In this document: in pieces, positions 47,470-55,418 of the stretch | How positions within the stretch are numbered: the stretch's first letter is position 1 | Layout: every line of letters begins with the position of its first letter | Source of the DNA: Streptomyces longispororuber | GTDB taxonomy: Bacteria > Actinomycetota > Actinomycetes > Streptomycetales > Streptomycetaceae | NCBI RefSeq assembly: GCF_024448165.1 | Contig: NZ_JAMOLN010000042.1 | Coordinates: 1-55,418 of the forward strand | DNA: 55,418 nt | Direction of reading: 5' to 3' | Program-made: the position numbers and the translations under genes | Notes under the pieces: model-generated | What the model was told of the DNA's origin: nothing | Seen by the model: only the letters and a program-made list of their open reading frames with translations | The model's database searches: none

Positions 47470-48672
47470 ATGTCCGCCCTGAACCGTAGAACCCTGCTCG
47501 GTGCCGTGAGCGCCGCGGGCACCGGCGCACTCGTCGGCGCCACCGCGCCCGCCGCCGTCGCGCAATCGGCCGCCACCGGCTCCCGGCCGCGCCCCGTCGC
47601 CCCCGTCGACCAGGACGTCGCGGCGGCCCACAGCATCGACTACAAGGCGCTGCCCCAACAGGCCGTGGGCGTCGACGTCGAACAGCTCATGACCGTGCAC
47701 ACCGCGAGCGACATCGCACCGCTGCGGCAGCGTCTGGTCGCCGAGGTCTGGAAGTCCGCCGACGGACGGCTGCCCGACACCCTGCCCACCGTCGAACAGG
47801 CCGTCTCCGCACCGGAGTTGCCCGCCTTCACCGGACTGCGCCGCATCGACCGGCTCACCGTCGAGTTGCCCTACGGGCTGCGCTGGCACGCCTATCTGCT
47901 GCTGCCCCGACGGGCCGGCGCCCACGGCCGGTTCGCGCTCTACCACAACGGGCACGGCGAACCCCTCGACACCATGCAGCGCACCGCGCAGGCCCTCGTC
48001 GACGCCGGGTACGGAGTCCTGCTGTGCGCCATGCCGCTGTACCACTGGAACCCGAAGGAGATGCGCGACCCGGCGGACCCCGGCACCACGGTGACGGTCG
48101 GCAACCACAACGAGTTCGAGCCCTGGGAGAGCGAGACCTTCTCCACCCTGCGCCTCTTCCTCGAACCCCTCGCCGTCGCCGTCAACCACCTGGTGCGGAC
48201 GTACGACCCGCCTTCGCTGCAGATGATCGGGCTCTCCGGCGGCGGCTGGGCGACCACGGTCTACCCCGCGCTCGACCCGCGGATCACCCGCAGCTATCCC
48301 ACCGCCGGATCCCTGCCGTTCTTCCTGCGCTCCGCGCCGCCCAAGCCCAGCCCGACCACCGGCGACTGGGAGCAGCGACGTGACCGGCACCCGGTGTTCT
48401 ACGGGATCTGTGACTGGCCCGACCTGTACGCCCTGGCCGCCGTCGGCCGCGACCGGCGGCAGATGCAGATCCTCAACCGGTTCGACGCCTGCTGCTTCAA
48501 CGGCGTGGGGCACCGCAGCTACGAACCCGTGGTGCGCCAGCGGGTCGAGGTCATCGGCAACGGCCACTGGGAGCTGCTGGAGGACGCCACCCACGGGGAG
48601 CACACCATCAGCCCCCACGCGCTCGACGTGATCCTGTGGGACCTCGACGTGGCCAGTGCCGGCCGGCCGTGA
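47470..48672 (+). CDS. Tat-secreted alpha/beta-hydrolase, probable polysaccharide deacetylating/de-esterifying enzyme
   Basis: 400 residues. Tat signal NRRTLLGAVSAAG, cleavage near AVA-Q (about residue 35). The hydrolase core has oxyanion/lid region LPRRAGAHGRFALYHNGHGEP, nucleophile elbow GLSGGGWAT and candidate late acid/histidine near the C-terminus (GNGHWELLEDATHGEHTIS). It resembles DUF-type acetyl/glucuronoyl-esterase-like dienelactone-hydrolase relatives. The pectinesterase immediately upstream suggests removal of acetyl or other ester groups from pectin. The exact bond is not predictable. Confidence 0.78.
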   Translation: MSALNRRTLLGAVSAAGTGALVGATAPAAVAQSAATGSRPRPVAPVDQDVAAAHSIDYKALPQQAVGVDVEQLMTVHTASDIAPLRQRLVAEVWKSADGRLPDTLPTVEQAVSAPELPAFTGLRRIDRLTVELPYGLRWHAYLLLPRRAGAHGRFALYHNGHGEPLDTMQRTAQALVDAGYGVLLCAMPLYHWNPKEMRDPADPGTTVTVGNHNEFEPWESETFSTLRLFLEPLAVAVNHLVRTYDPPSLQMIGLSGGGWATTVYPALDPRITRSYPTAGSLPFFLRSAPPKPSPTTGDWEQRRDRHPVFYGICDWPDLYALAAVGRDRRQMQILNRFDACCFNGVGHRSYEPVVRQRVEVIGNGHWELLEDATHGEHTISPHALDVILWDLDVASAGRP

Positions 48673-48708
48673 CCGGCGTGCCGTGACCGGTGGGCCATGA
48701 CCGGCGGA
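48667..48708. repeat. Three imperfect 14-bp tandem repeats over the stop codon
   Basis: Units at 48667-48680, 48681-48694 and 48695-48708 follow CC(G/A)TGACCGGngg and start inside the end of the hydrolase gene. They share the CCGTGACC core with the 5-unit array at 3267-3337. Confidence 0.7.
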
Positions 48709-48811
48709 TCTTCGCCAGGAACGTTTCCGTGAACAGGTCGGCCGAGGCGGCGGGGAGCGCCCGGCCGATCTGTTCAGCGGCGTGCACCGACGCCACCTCG
48801 CCCCGGTCCGG

Positions 48812-50059
48812 TCAGGGAGTCGGATGCTCCCGGCGGTAGCGGGACGCCTCGCCGGCCGCGTGCGCCGCGAACAGTTCGGCCGTCGTCTCGGGCGAACCGT
48901 GCCGCAGCGCGTCGAGCAGGTCGACGTGCAGCTCGGCCATCGCCCGCCAGTCGCCCCCGTACCGAGGATTGCTCACCACGTGCAGACCCCACATGCTCGG
49001 CTCGATGAGGCGCCACAGCCGCAGCAGGAGTCCGTTCCCGCACGCCGCGCAGACTGTGCGGTGGAAAGTCATGTCGGCGTCCCGGAAGTCGCCGATGCTG
49101 CCGTCCTGTGCGGCCCGCCGCATCGCGTCCACGCTCTGGCCGAGCCGCCCGGCGAACTCGGCCGTGAGGCGCCCCGCCGTGCGCCGGGCCGCGTACATCT
49201 CCAGGAGCACCCGTATCTCCCGCACGTCCTGAGCCTGCTGGTCGGACACCTCGGTGACGTAAGTGCCCCGGTGAGGCTGGGAGTTGACCAGGCCCTCGTG
49301 CGCGAGCCGCTTGATCGCCTCGCGGGCGGGGGCCTGGCTCGTGCCCACCCGGCGGGCGATGTCCGACTCCACGATCCGCTGCCCCGGCGCGAGCTCACCG
49401 CTCACGATCATGTCGCGCAGCAGGGCGTAGACGTGGTCCGAGAGGAGGCGGCGGGGGACGGCCGGAGCCGGAGCCGCCGTGCGGGCCGATCCGGAAGCGC
49501 GGCGCACAGCGGGGGAGGAGGGCGGCGAGGGCGGTTCCGCGACAGGGAATTCCGGGTCGGTGGGAGTGAGCGCCATGGGGTGGGGCGTGGGGGTGTCCTG
49601 CGGCGCGCCGGGTTCTGGCGCGCCGCTCTCGCCGCCCTCGGGCCTGCGCACTCGCAACTGCTCCTGCTCCTGCCAGATCCGCGCCACCGTCGACTGCGAC
49701 AGGCCGAGCCGCTCCGCCAGCACGCGCGTCGAAGGAGCCGGTTCGCCGGCTGCCGCCCGGAGCAGGGCCTCGGCCACCAGGCGCTCCGCGTCCGGCCTGG
49801 CCTGGCTGCGCGGCCGGCCCGACCGCGGGGCGTCCGCGAGTCCATCGACACCCCGCTCGGCGAACCGCCTGGACCACTTGGCGACGGTCGCCGCACTGAC
49901 CCCGAGCGCCCGGGCCACCTCGCCCGCCCCGCGGCCCTCGGCGCGCGCGAGGACGATGCTGCTGCGCAGCCGCAAAGCCTGGGAACCGTCCCGCGTCCAG
50001 GTGGTGAGAACGGCCAGGTCCGCCTCGGTCGGGGTCCTGAACTCAGGCTGCTCCGTCAT
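48812..50059 (-). CDS. Chimeric regulator: IS630-like double HTH fused to GntR/FadR-type regulator
   Basis: 415 residues. Residues 1-132 look like the N-terminal DNA-binding part of an IS630-family transposase or Helix-turn-helix_29 protein: LRLRSSIVLARAEGRGAGEVARALGVSAATVAKW, then FAERGVDGLADAPRSGRP, then a second HTH (STRVLAERLGLSQSTVARIW). A Pro-rich linker (135-205) leads to a GntR winged helix (VYALLRDMIVSGELAPGQRIVESDIARRVGTSQAPAREAIKRLAHEGLV) and a FadR/FCD effector domain (about 275-405, with His-rich FHRTVC and ELHVDLLDAL). It is divergent from the sugar ABC operon, which it probably represses, and adjoins the pectinase genes. ATG at 50059. Confidence 0.85.
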   Translation of the reverse strand: MTEQPEFRTPTEADLAVLTTWTRDGSQALRLRSSIVLARAEGRGAGEVARALGVSAATVAKWSRRFAERGVDGLADAPRSGRPRSQARPDAERLVAEALLRAAAGEPAPSTRVLAERLGLSQSTVARIWQEQEQLRVRRPEGGESGAPEPGAPQDTPTPHPMALTPTDPEFPVAEPPSPPSSPAVRRASGSARTAAPAPAVPRRLLSDHVYALLRDMIVSGELAPGQRIVESDIARRVGTSQAPAREAIKRLAHEGLVNSQPHRGTYVTEVSDQQAQDVREIRVLLEMYAARRTAGRLTAEFAGRLGQSVDAMRRAAQDGSIGDFRDADMTFHRTVCAACGNGLLLRLWRLIEPSMWGLHVVSNPRYGGDWRAMAELHVDLLDALRHGSPETTAELFAAHAAGEASRYRREHPTP

Positions 50060-50150
50060 GCGTTGCCCTCCCTGCAGGCCACGGACTTGTGACTCGCTCG
50101 ACCGGCGGTGGCCCGGGGGACATCACCAACTTTTGGGTGAGCACACCGTC

Positions 50151-50179
50151 TTGACGCTGTATCACAAGGCATTTATGAA
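50151..50179 (+). promoter_or_regulatory. Promoter of the sugar ABC operon
   Basis: TTGACG (50151-50156) and TATGAA (50174-50179) with a 17-bp spacer, a good vegetative-type promoter 80 bases before the binding-protein ATG. The regulator gene diverges from the other side. Confidence 0.6.
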
Positions 50180-50194
50180 GTAATCGTTGCTCGA

Positions 50195-50209
50195 TTATTG
50201 ACCCAATAA
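50195..50209. promoter_or_regulatory. Palindrome TTATTG-ACC-CAATAA
   Basis: A perfect 6-bp-arm dyad, strikingly AT-rich for this genome, just downstream of the promoter at 50151-50179. It is well placed to block transcription and is a candidate site for the divergent GntR chimera. Confidence 0.6.
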
Positions 50210-50259
50210 ACCATGCTGGTCCAGCGCGCCCCGGCGCCCCGAGCCGACCTGGAGAACCC

Positions 50260-51570
50260 ATGCGGAATCGGCGTACGGCAACAAGTGCAAGAACCGGCTC
50301 GCTCGCCCGGGCGTCCGTGACCGCGACCCTGCTGCTCGGCCTCACCGCCTGCGGAGGAGGCGGCTTCTCGGACGGCGGCGACGGCGACAGCGGCAAGGGC
50401 GGTGACGGCGGCGACCGCACCGTCCGGGTCCTGGTCAACATCACCCCCAACCTCACCAAGACGTTCTGGAACGACCTCGTCGCCCCCTTCGAGAAGGCGC
50501 ACCCCGGCGTCGACGTCAAGATCGAGGCTCCCACCGGCAAGGGCGTCGCGGACACCCTCCAGCAGCAGCTCGCCGCGGGCGACGCCCCCGACGTCGTGGA
50601 GACACTGCTGCCCGACAAGACCCTCGCCCCCCAGATGCTCGACCTCACGGACGAGCCGTGGACCAAGGACACCCCGCTCGTCGAGGAGGCGTCCCTCGAC
50701 GGCCGGGTGTACGCCGTCGGCGTCGGCGAACAGGCCCAGTCCCTGGTCTTCTACAACAAGGACGCCTTCCGCAAGGCGGGCATCGACGAACTCCCCGAGA
50801 CCACCGACGAGTTCACCGCCGCCATGGGCAAGCTCAAGAAGGCCGGCTACCTGCCGCTGCAGACCGCGGGCGACTTCACCACCGGCCTCCAGCTGCTCCA
50901 GCTCACCGACCCCTCCCTCGCCCAGCGCCACCCCGACTGGTACCAGAAGGTCCAGGCGGGCGACCTCACCGTGGGCGAGACCATGCGGCCCTACCTCAAG
51001 CAGTACAAGACGTGGATCGACCGCGGCTACATCGACAAGAACGCCCTGGGACTCAAGTACGCCGACGGCGAGACGAGCTTCCTCTCCGGCAAGTCCGCCA
51101 TGTACGTGATGGGCAGCTGGTTCACCGCAACCGAAGCCGCCGCCGACGACAAGGACTTCGAGGTCGGCGCGTTCCCCGCCCCGGTCGACAAGGGGCAGAA
51201 GGCGCCAGGGCCCCAGGGCGCCACGCTCGCCGCCCCCTACATGATCCTCAAGAAGAGCGGCAGCAAGGACACCGCGCGCGAGCTCGTCGAATGGCTCGTC
51301 ACCGACAAGAAGGCCGTCACCGCCCAGCTGAAGCAGGACGGCAACTTCCGCAGCGGCGTCGACCGCGACCTCTCCCCGCTGGAGCGGGACGTCCAGAAGA
51401 TCCTCGACGACGCGCCCGCCCGGGTCGCCCAGGGCGAGGGCTACGGCGACGACACCCTCCCCAAGGGCTTCAACACCGCCTGGAACACCGAGGTGCAGGG
51501 CCTGTACACGGGCCGCTCGCCCGACGACGTGGCCAAGGCCGTCGACCGCTGGGTCGAGGCGCACCGATGA
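50260..51570 (+). CDS. Sugar ABC transporter binding lipoprotein (family 1 extracellular SBP)
   Basis: 436 residues. Lipobox LTAC (Cys31) followed by a Gly/Asp-rich linker. The SBP_bac_1 fold is seen in VRVLVNITPNLTKTFWNDLVAPFEKAHPGVDVKIE, LAAGDAPDVVETLLPD, YNKDAFRKAGIDELPETTDEFTAAMGKLKKAG and LSGKSAMYVMGSWF. It captures an oligosaccharide for the two permeases encoded downstream. Its TGA overlaps the first permease ATG. The cognate ATPase is missing; Streptomyces often uses the shared MsiK ATPase for such systems. Confidence 0.94.
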   Translation: MRNRRTATSARTGSLARASVTATLLLGLTACGGGGFSDGGDGDSGKGGDGGDRTVRVLVNITPNLTKTFWNDLVAPFEKAHPGVDVKIEAPTGKGVADTLQQQLAAGDAPDVVETLLPDKTLAPQMLDLTDEPWTKDTPLVEEASLDGRVYAVGVGEQAQSLVFYNKDAFRKAGIDELPETTDEFTAAMGKLKKAGYLPLQTAGDFTTGLQLLQLTDPSLAQRHPDWYQKVQAGDLTVGETMRPYLKQYKTWIDRGYIDKNALGLKYADGETSFLSGKSAMYVMGSWFTATEAAADDKDFEVGAFPAPVDKGQKAPGPQGATLAAPYMILKKSGSKDTARELVEWLVTDKKAVTAQLKQDGNFRSGVDRDLSPLERDVQKILDDAPARVAQGEGYGDDTLPKGFNTAWNTEVQGLYTGRSPDDVAKAVDRWVEAHR

Positions 51571-52517
51571 ACCGGTCTGCCGCACCGCCCCGCCGCCCTG
51601 CCGCACGGACCCACCGCGGCGCCGCACCGACCCGCCGGGCCCGCGACCGCCGCGCCGGCCTCGCGACCACCGTCATGGTGCTGCCCGCGACCGTGCTCTA
51701 CACGGCGCTGCTCGCCGTGCCGGTCGCCCTCGCCTGCTATCTGAGCCTCACCGACTGGGACGGGTTCAGTGCCGCGCCGTCCTTCGTCGGAGGCGCCAAC
51801 TACCGCGCCCTGGCGAACGATCCGAGTCTCGGCCGCTCCCTCGTCGTGACGCTGCTGCTCGCTGCCTTCGGCACCGTGGGGCTGAACGTCCTCGGGCTCG
51901 GCTTCGCCCTCCTCCTCAACGGCCGCTCACGCGTCAACACCTTCTTCCGGATGGTGCTCTTCTACCCGCACGTCCTCAGCGCCCTCGTCGTCGGCTTCCT
52001 GTGGAGCGCCATCCTCGGCACGACCGGCGCCGTCAACGGACTGATCACCTCGCACGGCGGCGACGTCCTGCCCTTCCTCGCCGATCCGGACTGGGCGCTC
52101 GGCACCCTGGTCGGGGTCGTGGTGTGGGCCGCGTTCGGAGTGAACGTCGTGCTGTACCTGGCCGGGCTCCAGGCCGTGCCGCGCTCCCTCACCGAGGCCG
52201 CCCGCATCGACGGCGCGAGCCGGTGGCAGGTCCTGCGCCACGTCACGCTCCCGGCGCTCGGCCCCTCCGTCACGGTCAACATCGTGCTGTCCCTGGTCAC
52301 GCTCCTGAAGACGTACGACCTGGTGGTCTCGCTCACCGGCGGAGGACCGGCCGGACAGACCCAGACCATCGCCTACCTCATCCTCTGGAACTCCTTCCAC
52401 GACGGCCGGCTCGGCCTCGGCTCGGCGCAGTCCGTGGTGCTCATGGCCGTGACGGCCGCACTCGCCGTGGCCGTCGCCCAGCTGCGCAGGCGTGGAGAGA
52501 GCGCGGTGTACTCATGA
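51567..52517 (+). CDS. Sugar ABC permease 1 (MalF/LacF type)
   Basis: 316 residues, six membrane helices after a basic N-terminus of about 30 residues. EAA loop EAARIDGASRWQVLRHVTLPALGPSV, the ATPase docking site. ATG overlaps the binding-protein stop (ATGA) and its own TGA overlaps the next ATG, so the three genes are translationally chained. Confidence 0.94.
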   Translation: MNRSAAPPRRPAARTHRGAAPTRRARDRRAGLATTVMVLPATVLYTALLAVPVALACYLSLTDWDGFSAAPSFVGGANYRALANDPSLGRSLVVTLLLAAFGTVGLNVLGLGFALLLNGRSRVNTFFRMVLFYPHVLSALVVGFLWSAILGTTGAVNGLITSHGGDVLPFLADPDWALGTLVGVVVWAAFGVNVVLYLAGLQAVPRSLTEAARIDGASRWQVLRHVTLPALGPSVTVNIVLSLVTLLKTYDLVVSLTGGGPAGQTQTIAYLILWNSFHDGRLGLGSAQSVVLMAVTAALAVAVAQLRRRGESAVYS

Positions 52518-53428
52518 GCCTCGACAACCTGACGAAAAGGGCCCCCGCCACCGCACCGCCGAAGACGCCCGAGCCCGTGGCCCCGGCACCGCGCCGGGTC
52601 CCGCGCCCCGGACGCACCGTGCGCCTGGTGTTCCTCGCGATCGTCGCCACGATCATGCTCGTGCCGCTCTACGTCCTTGTAGTGAATGCATTCAAGTCGC
52701 AGTCGCAGATCCTCACCGACCCGTTCGGACTGCCCACCTCCGGCACCCTGGCACCGCTCCGACGAGCTCTGCAGGGCGAGGAGTTCGACCTCGTGCGCGG
52801 CTACGCGGTCACCCTCCTCTTCGTCGTCTGCGTCAACGTCCTGTCCATCGCCCTCGCCGGACCCGTCGCCTACGTCATCGCCCGCAGCCCGCGCCGCCGC
52901 TTCCGGGCGCTGATGCTGTTCTTCCTCGCCGGGACGTTCATCCCCAGCCAGGTCCTCGTGATCCCCGTCGTCTACGTCCTCAAGACCGTCGGCCTGATGG
53001 GCACCGTGCGCGGCTTCGTCCTCTTCGAGACCGTGCTCACGCTCCCGTTCTCCGTGTTCCTGTACGCCGGGTACATCACCACCGTCCCCCGCGCGCTCGA
53101 CGAGGCGGCAGCGCTCGACGGCTGCGGGCGCAACCGCACCTTCTGGCGCATCGTGTTCCCGCTGATGCGGCCGGTCGTCGCGACCATGGTCATCCTCAAC
53201 ACCTTCTCGGTGTGGAACGACTTCGTGAACCCGCAGATCATTCTCGGCCCCGGCAGCGGCCTCTACACGGTGACGACCGGCGTCTACGCGGCGGTCAGTC
53301 AGTACCAGACCGACTACACCGTGGTCTTCCCGACGCTGCTGCTCGCCGTGGCCCCCCTGATCGTCTTCTTCGTCTTCATGCAACGCCACATCATCAGCGG
53401 CCTCGCGGCCGGTGCGACGAGAGGCTGA
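52514..53428 (+). CDS. Sugar ABC permease 2 (MalG/LacG type)
   Basis: 304 residues, six membrane helices, with the EAA loop DEAAALDGCGRNRTFWRIVFPLMRPVV. It forms the heterodimeric channel with permease 1. ATG at 52514 overlaps the preceding TGA. Two bases separate its stop from the GTG of the next enzyme gene. Confidence 0.94.
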   Translation: MSLDNLTKRAPATAPPKTPEPVAPAPRRVPRPGRTVRLVFLAIVATIMLVPLYVLVVNAFKSQSQILTDPFGLPTSGTLAPLRRALQGEEFDLVRGYAVTLLFVVCVNVLSIALAGPVAYVIARSPRRRFRALMLFFLAGTFIPSQVLVIPVVYVLKTVGLMGTVRGFVLFETVLTLPFSVFLYAGYITTVPRALDEAAALDGCGRNRTFWRIVFPLMRPVVATMVILNTFSVWNDFVNPQIILGPGSGLYTVTTGVYAAVSQYQTDYTVVFPTLLLAVAPLIVFFVFMQRHIISGLAAGATRG

Positions 53429-53430
53429 CC

Positions 53431-55362
53431 GTGACGTCCGACAGATCCGTGGTCCTGACCGCCACCGTGCCCGTGGGCACCCCGCCCGTCTGGGCACTGC
53501 TCCAGCGCCGCCTGTTCGACGTCCTCGACGACGCCTGGCGCGCCTTCGCCGACCGCTACTGCGCCCCCGACGGCAGCCTGCGCTACGCAGGACGGGTCGA
53601 GGAACGCGACGGCGGCGACGACTTCTACGAGGCGTTCTTCAACTGGCCCGTCCTCTACCGGCTCGGCGGCGCCGACGACCTCCTCGACGCGAGCAAGCAC
53701 CACTGGCGCGGCGTCACCGCCCAGCTCACCGAACTCGGCCTGGTCGTCGACGAGTTCGAGCGCGGCTACGACTGGTTCCACCTCGGCGAGTCCATGCTCC
53801 TGTTCTACGGCATCTGCGCCGCCGACCCCGCCGACCCCGAATTCGCCGCCCGGGCACGGAAGTTCGCCGATCTCTACCTGCCGGGGTCACCGTCGGGCAA
53901 CTACGACCCCGTCGCCCGGATCATCCGCGCCCCGCACAACGGCGCGGGCGGCCCCCGCTTCGGCCTCCAGAAGGAATGGGCCTCCTACGGCGCCGACCTG
54001 ACGTCCATGAGCCGCTTCGGCCTCCCGCTGCGCGACCTCGACGGCATCACCCGGTGGGACGACCTGGCCGACTCCGCCCACGCCCGCCGCATGGGTGACG
54101 CCATGAACGCCCGGATCGGCCGCGGCGACACCGCCGTCGACCTCGCCGCCACCAGCCTCGCCGTCAACGCCTGGCTGTACGACCACGACGACCGCTACCG
54201 CGACTGGGCCCTCGACTACCTCGGGGCCTGGCACGAACGCGCCGTCGCGTGCGGGGGAGTGCTCCCCGACAACGTCGGGCCGGGCGGCACCGTGGGCGAA
54301 CTGCACGACGGCCGCTGGTACGGAGGCCTGTACGGGTGGAGCTGGCCGCACGGCCTCTACAGCGTCGGCAACGCCGCCGTGGTCGCCTCCGTCAACTCCG
54401 TGCTGCTGGGCGGCGGGGACGAGCTCCTCTCGCTGGGCCGGGCTCCGCTCGACGCGGTCCTCGACCACGGCATCGAGGCGCCCGTCACCGGAACCGACAT
54501 GAGCATCTCCGACCGATGGCTCGCCGAACTGGGCGACGACGCCGACCGGCCCACCCTCCTCGTTCCCAACCGGCACGCCGATTCCGGCTGGTTCGACCAC
54601 CAGCCGCCCCAACTGGGGCTCCCGCTCTGGCTGTTGCACGCCTCGGGTGCCGAGAGCGACCGGGACCGCCTCGAACGCATCAGGAAGGCGAGCGGCTACG
54701 ACTGGCGCACGGTCCGGGCCTTCCGCAACAAGGAGGAGGCCGGACACGAGGCGCCCTGGCTCGCCTACCTGAACGGCGACAACCCGGACTACCCGGCCGA
54801 GATCCTGCGCGTCGCCCTCGGCCAGGCGGCCCGGCGCCTCGAACTCATCGCCGCCGACACCACCGACCCGTCCGAGATGCACATCCACCACTGGCAGCGG
54901 ATCAACCCCGTCCTGACCGAAGCGCTCCTCCAGCTGACCACCGGCACGCCCCAAGTCCTCTACAACGGGGGACTGTTGCCCACCCGGCTCGCCTACTGGG
55001 ACGCCGGCCGTGGCCGCCCCGGACTGCCGCCGGACGTCGCGGCGCTCGTCGACACGGTGACCCCGGACCGGGTGCGGGTCGAGCTGGTCCACACCGGGCA
55101 CCGCCATCCGCGCACGGTCGTCGTCCAGGCCGGCGGATTCGGTGAGGCCCGCATCGAGCGGGTCGTGACGGAGAGCGCGGCCTCCGGCCATCCCGGGGAT
55201 CCGCGTGCCTATGCGGCGCCCGAACCCGTGCTCAGCAAGGCCGAGCTGGCCGTGCAGGCCGGTCATCTGACGGTGGAGCTGCCGCCGGGGCGTCGCATCC
55301 GTCTCGATCTCCGGCTGACGCCGCGGCACCGGCCGCCGTCCCATCAGACCGCTCCCGTCTAG
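53431..55362 (+). CDS. 643-aa cytosolic protein, unrecognised, probable carbohydrate-active (alpha/alpha)-barrel enzyme
   Basis: I do not recognise the family. There is no signal peptide, so it acts after import. Aromatic- and acid-rich helices recur (DWFHLGESMLLFYGI, VDLAATSLAVNAWLY, WYGGLYGWSWPHGLYSVGNAAVVASVN, HHWQRINPVLTEALL), a composition typical of (alpha/alpha)6 toroid glycosidases and polysaccharide lyases. The C-terminal 130 residues are beta-rich (DRVRVELVHTGHRHPRTVVVQAGG). The candidate motif WYGGLYGWSWPHG looks like an active-site strip. Co-translation with the permeases (GTG two bases after the previous stop) means it very probably processes the imported sugar, perhaps an unsaturated or uronate oligosaccharide from pectin. 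It ends 56 bases before the window edge. Confidence 0.65.
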   Translation: MTSDRSVVLTATVPVGTPPVWALLQRRLFDVLDDAWRAFADRYCAPDGSLRYAGRVEERDGGDDFYEAFFNWPVLYRLGGADDLLDASKHHWRGVTAQLTELGLVVDEFERGYDWFHLGESMLLFYGICAADPADPEFAARARKFADLYLPGSPSGNYDPVARIIRAPHNGAGGPRFGLQKEWASYGADLTSMSRFGLPLRDLDGITRWDDLADSAHARRMGDAMNARIGRGDTAVDLAATSLAVNAWLYDHDDRYRDWALDYLGAWHERAVACGGVLPDNVGPGGTVGELHDGRWYGGLYGWSWPHGLYSVGNAAVVASVNSVLLGGGDELLSLGRAPLDAVLDHGIEAPVTGTDMSISDRWLAELGDDADRPTLLVPNRHADSGWFDHQPPQLGLPLWLLHASGAESDRDRLERIRKASGYDWRTVRAFRNKEEAGHEAPWLAYLNGDNPDYPAEILRVALGQAARRLELIAADTTDPSEMHIHHWQRINPVLTEALLQLTTGTPQVLYNGGLLPTRLAYWDAGRGRPGLPPDVAALVDTVTPDRVRVELVHTGHRHPRTVVVQAGGFGEARIERVVTESAASGHPGDPRAYAAPEPVLSKAELAVQAGHLTVELPPGRRIRLDLRLTPRHRPPSHQTAPV

Positions 55363-55418
55363 ACCACCACGCCGGGGTTGCGACAGCGGGCCGGCAGGGG
55401 TTGCTCGCGCAGTTCCCC

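Overview
The window is actinobacterial and almost certainly Streptomyces. It is very GC-rich with G/C at most third codon positions, starts are often GTG, ribosome-binding sites are GGAG-type, and it carries many Tat/Sec-secreted polymer-degrading enzymes and GntR/LysR/Lrp/MarR regulators. Two genes contain the rare TTA (bldA) codon. No tRNA, rRNA, CRISPR array, intact insertion sequence or replication origin was seen.

Layout. (1) 1-11.8 kb, mixed accessory genes: an aldo/keto reductase cut by the window edge, a decayed S8-peptidase fragment, a GNAT, a RusA-like nuclease, a MarR regulator behind a SoxR/MerR-architecture promoter, an unknown 386-aa protein coupled to a 50-aa membrane peptide, a large secreted DNRLRE/NucA-NucB protein with a TTA codon in its signal peptide, and small enzymes and membrane proteins. 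(2) 11.9-16.2 kb: a Tat-secreted GH2 beta-mannosidase-like enzyme with three F5/8-type-C domains, two of them inserted in the enzyme core, behind twin LacI-type operators. (3) 16.3-21.1 kb: an amine-catabolism operon (Lrp regulator, APH-kinase/M23-like/class III aminotransferase fusion, flavin amine oxidase). (4) 21.3-22.9 kb: a secreted PHB-depolymerase/feruloyl-esterase-type hydrolase. (5) 23.2-29.9 kb: a six-gene operon with a UTRA GntR regulator, a 2x[4Fe-4S] ferredoxin, a sulfonate/taurine-type ABC importer whose binding protein has a NosL-like tail, and an AprA/FrdA-like flavoprotein fused to HEAT repeats. (6) 30.1-38.3 kb: a six-gene operon (DUF364 putative metal-chelation protein, PduX-like GHMP kinase, SbnA/cysteine-synthase-like PLP enzyme, FecCD permease, ATPase, metallophore-type binding lipoprotein), divergent from an MFS exporter, with a Fur/Zur-type palindrome between them. 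(7) 38.4-40.6 kb: a membrane alpha/beta hydrolase and a DUF7144 membrane protein. (8) 40.8-45.7 kb: galactarate/glucarate use (MFS symporter, LysR, galactarate dehydratase, 5-dehydro-4-deoxyglucarate dehydratase). (9) 45.9-55.4 kb: pectin-related genes (secreted pectinesterase and esterase, a chimeric GntR regulator, a sugar ABC importer, and an unrecognised 643-aa cytosolic enzyme).

How it fits together. Regions 8 and 9 make sense as one nutritional block: de-esterify pectin outside the cell, import an oligosaccharide, process it, and funnel aldarates toward 2-oxoglutarate. The strongest candidate for an undescribed system is region 6, read here as a compact, possibly Zur-controlled, NRPS-independent metallophore locus. 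Kinase plus beta-replacement enzyme would make a small amino-acid-derived ligand, the MFS protein would export it, and the FecCD system would recapture it. Region 5 is a second candidate, a transporter-coupled flavoprotein/ferredoxin redox system with an unusual HEAT tail. Functions come from motif recognition by eye; no database search was run.
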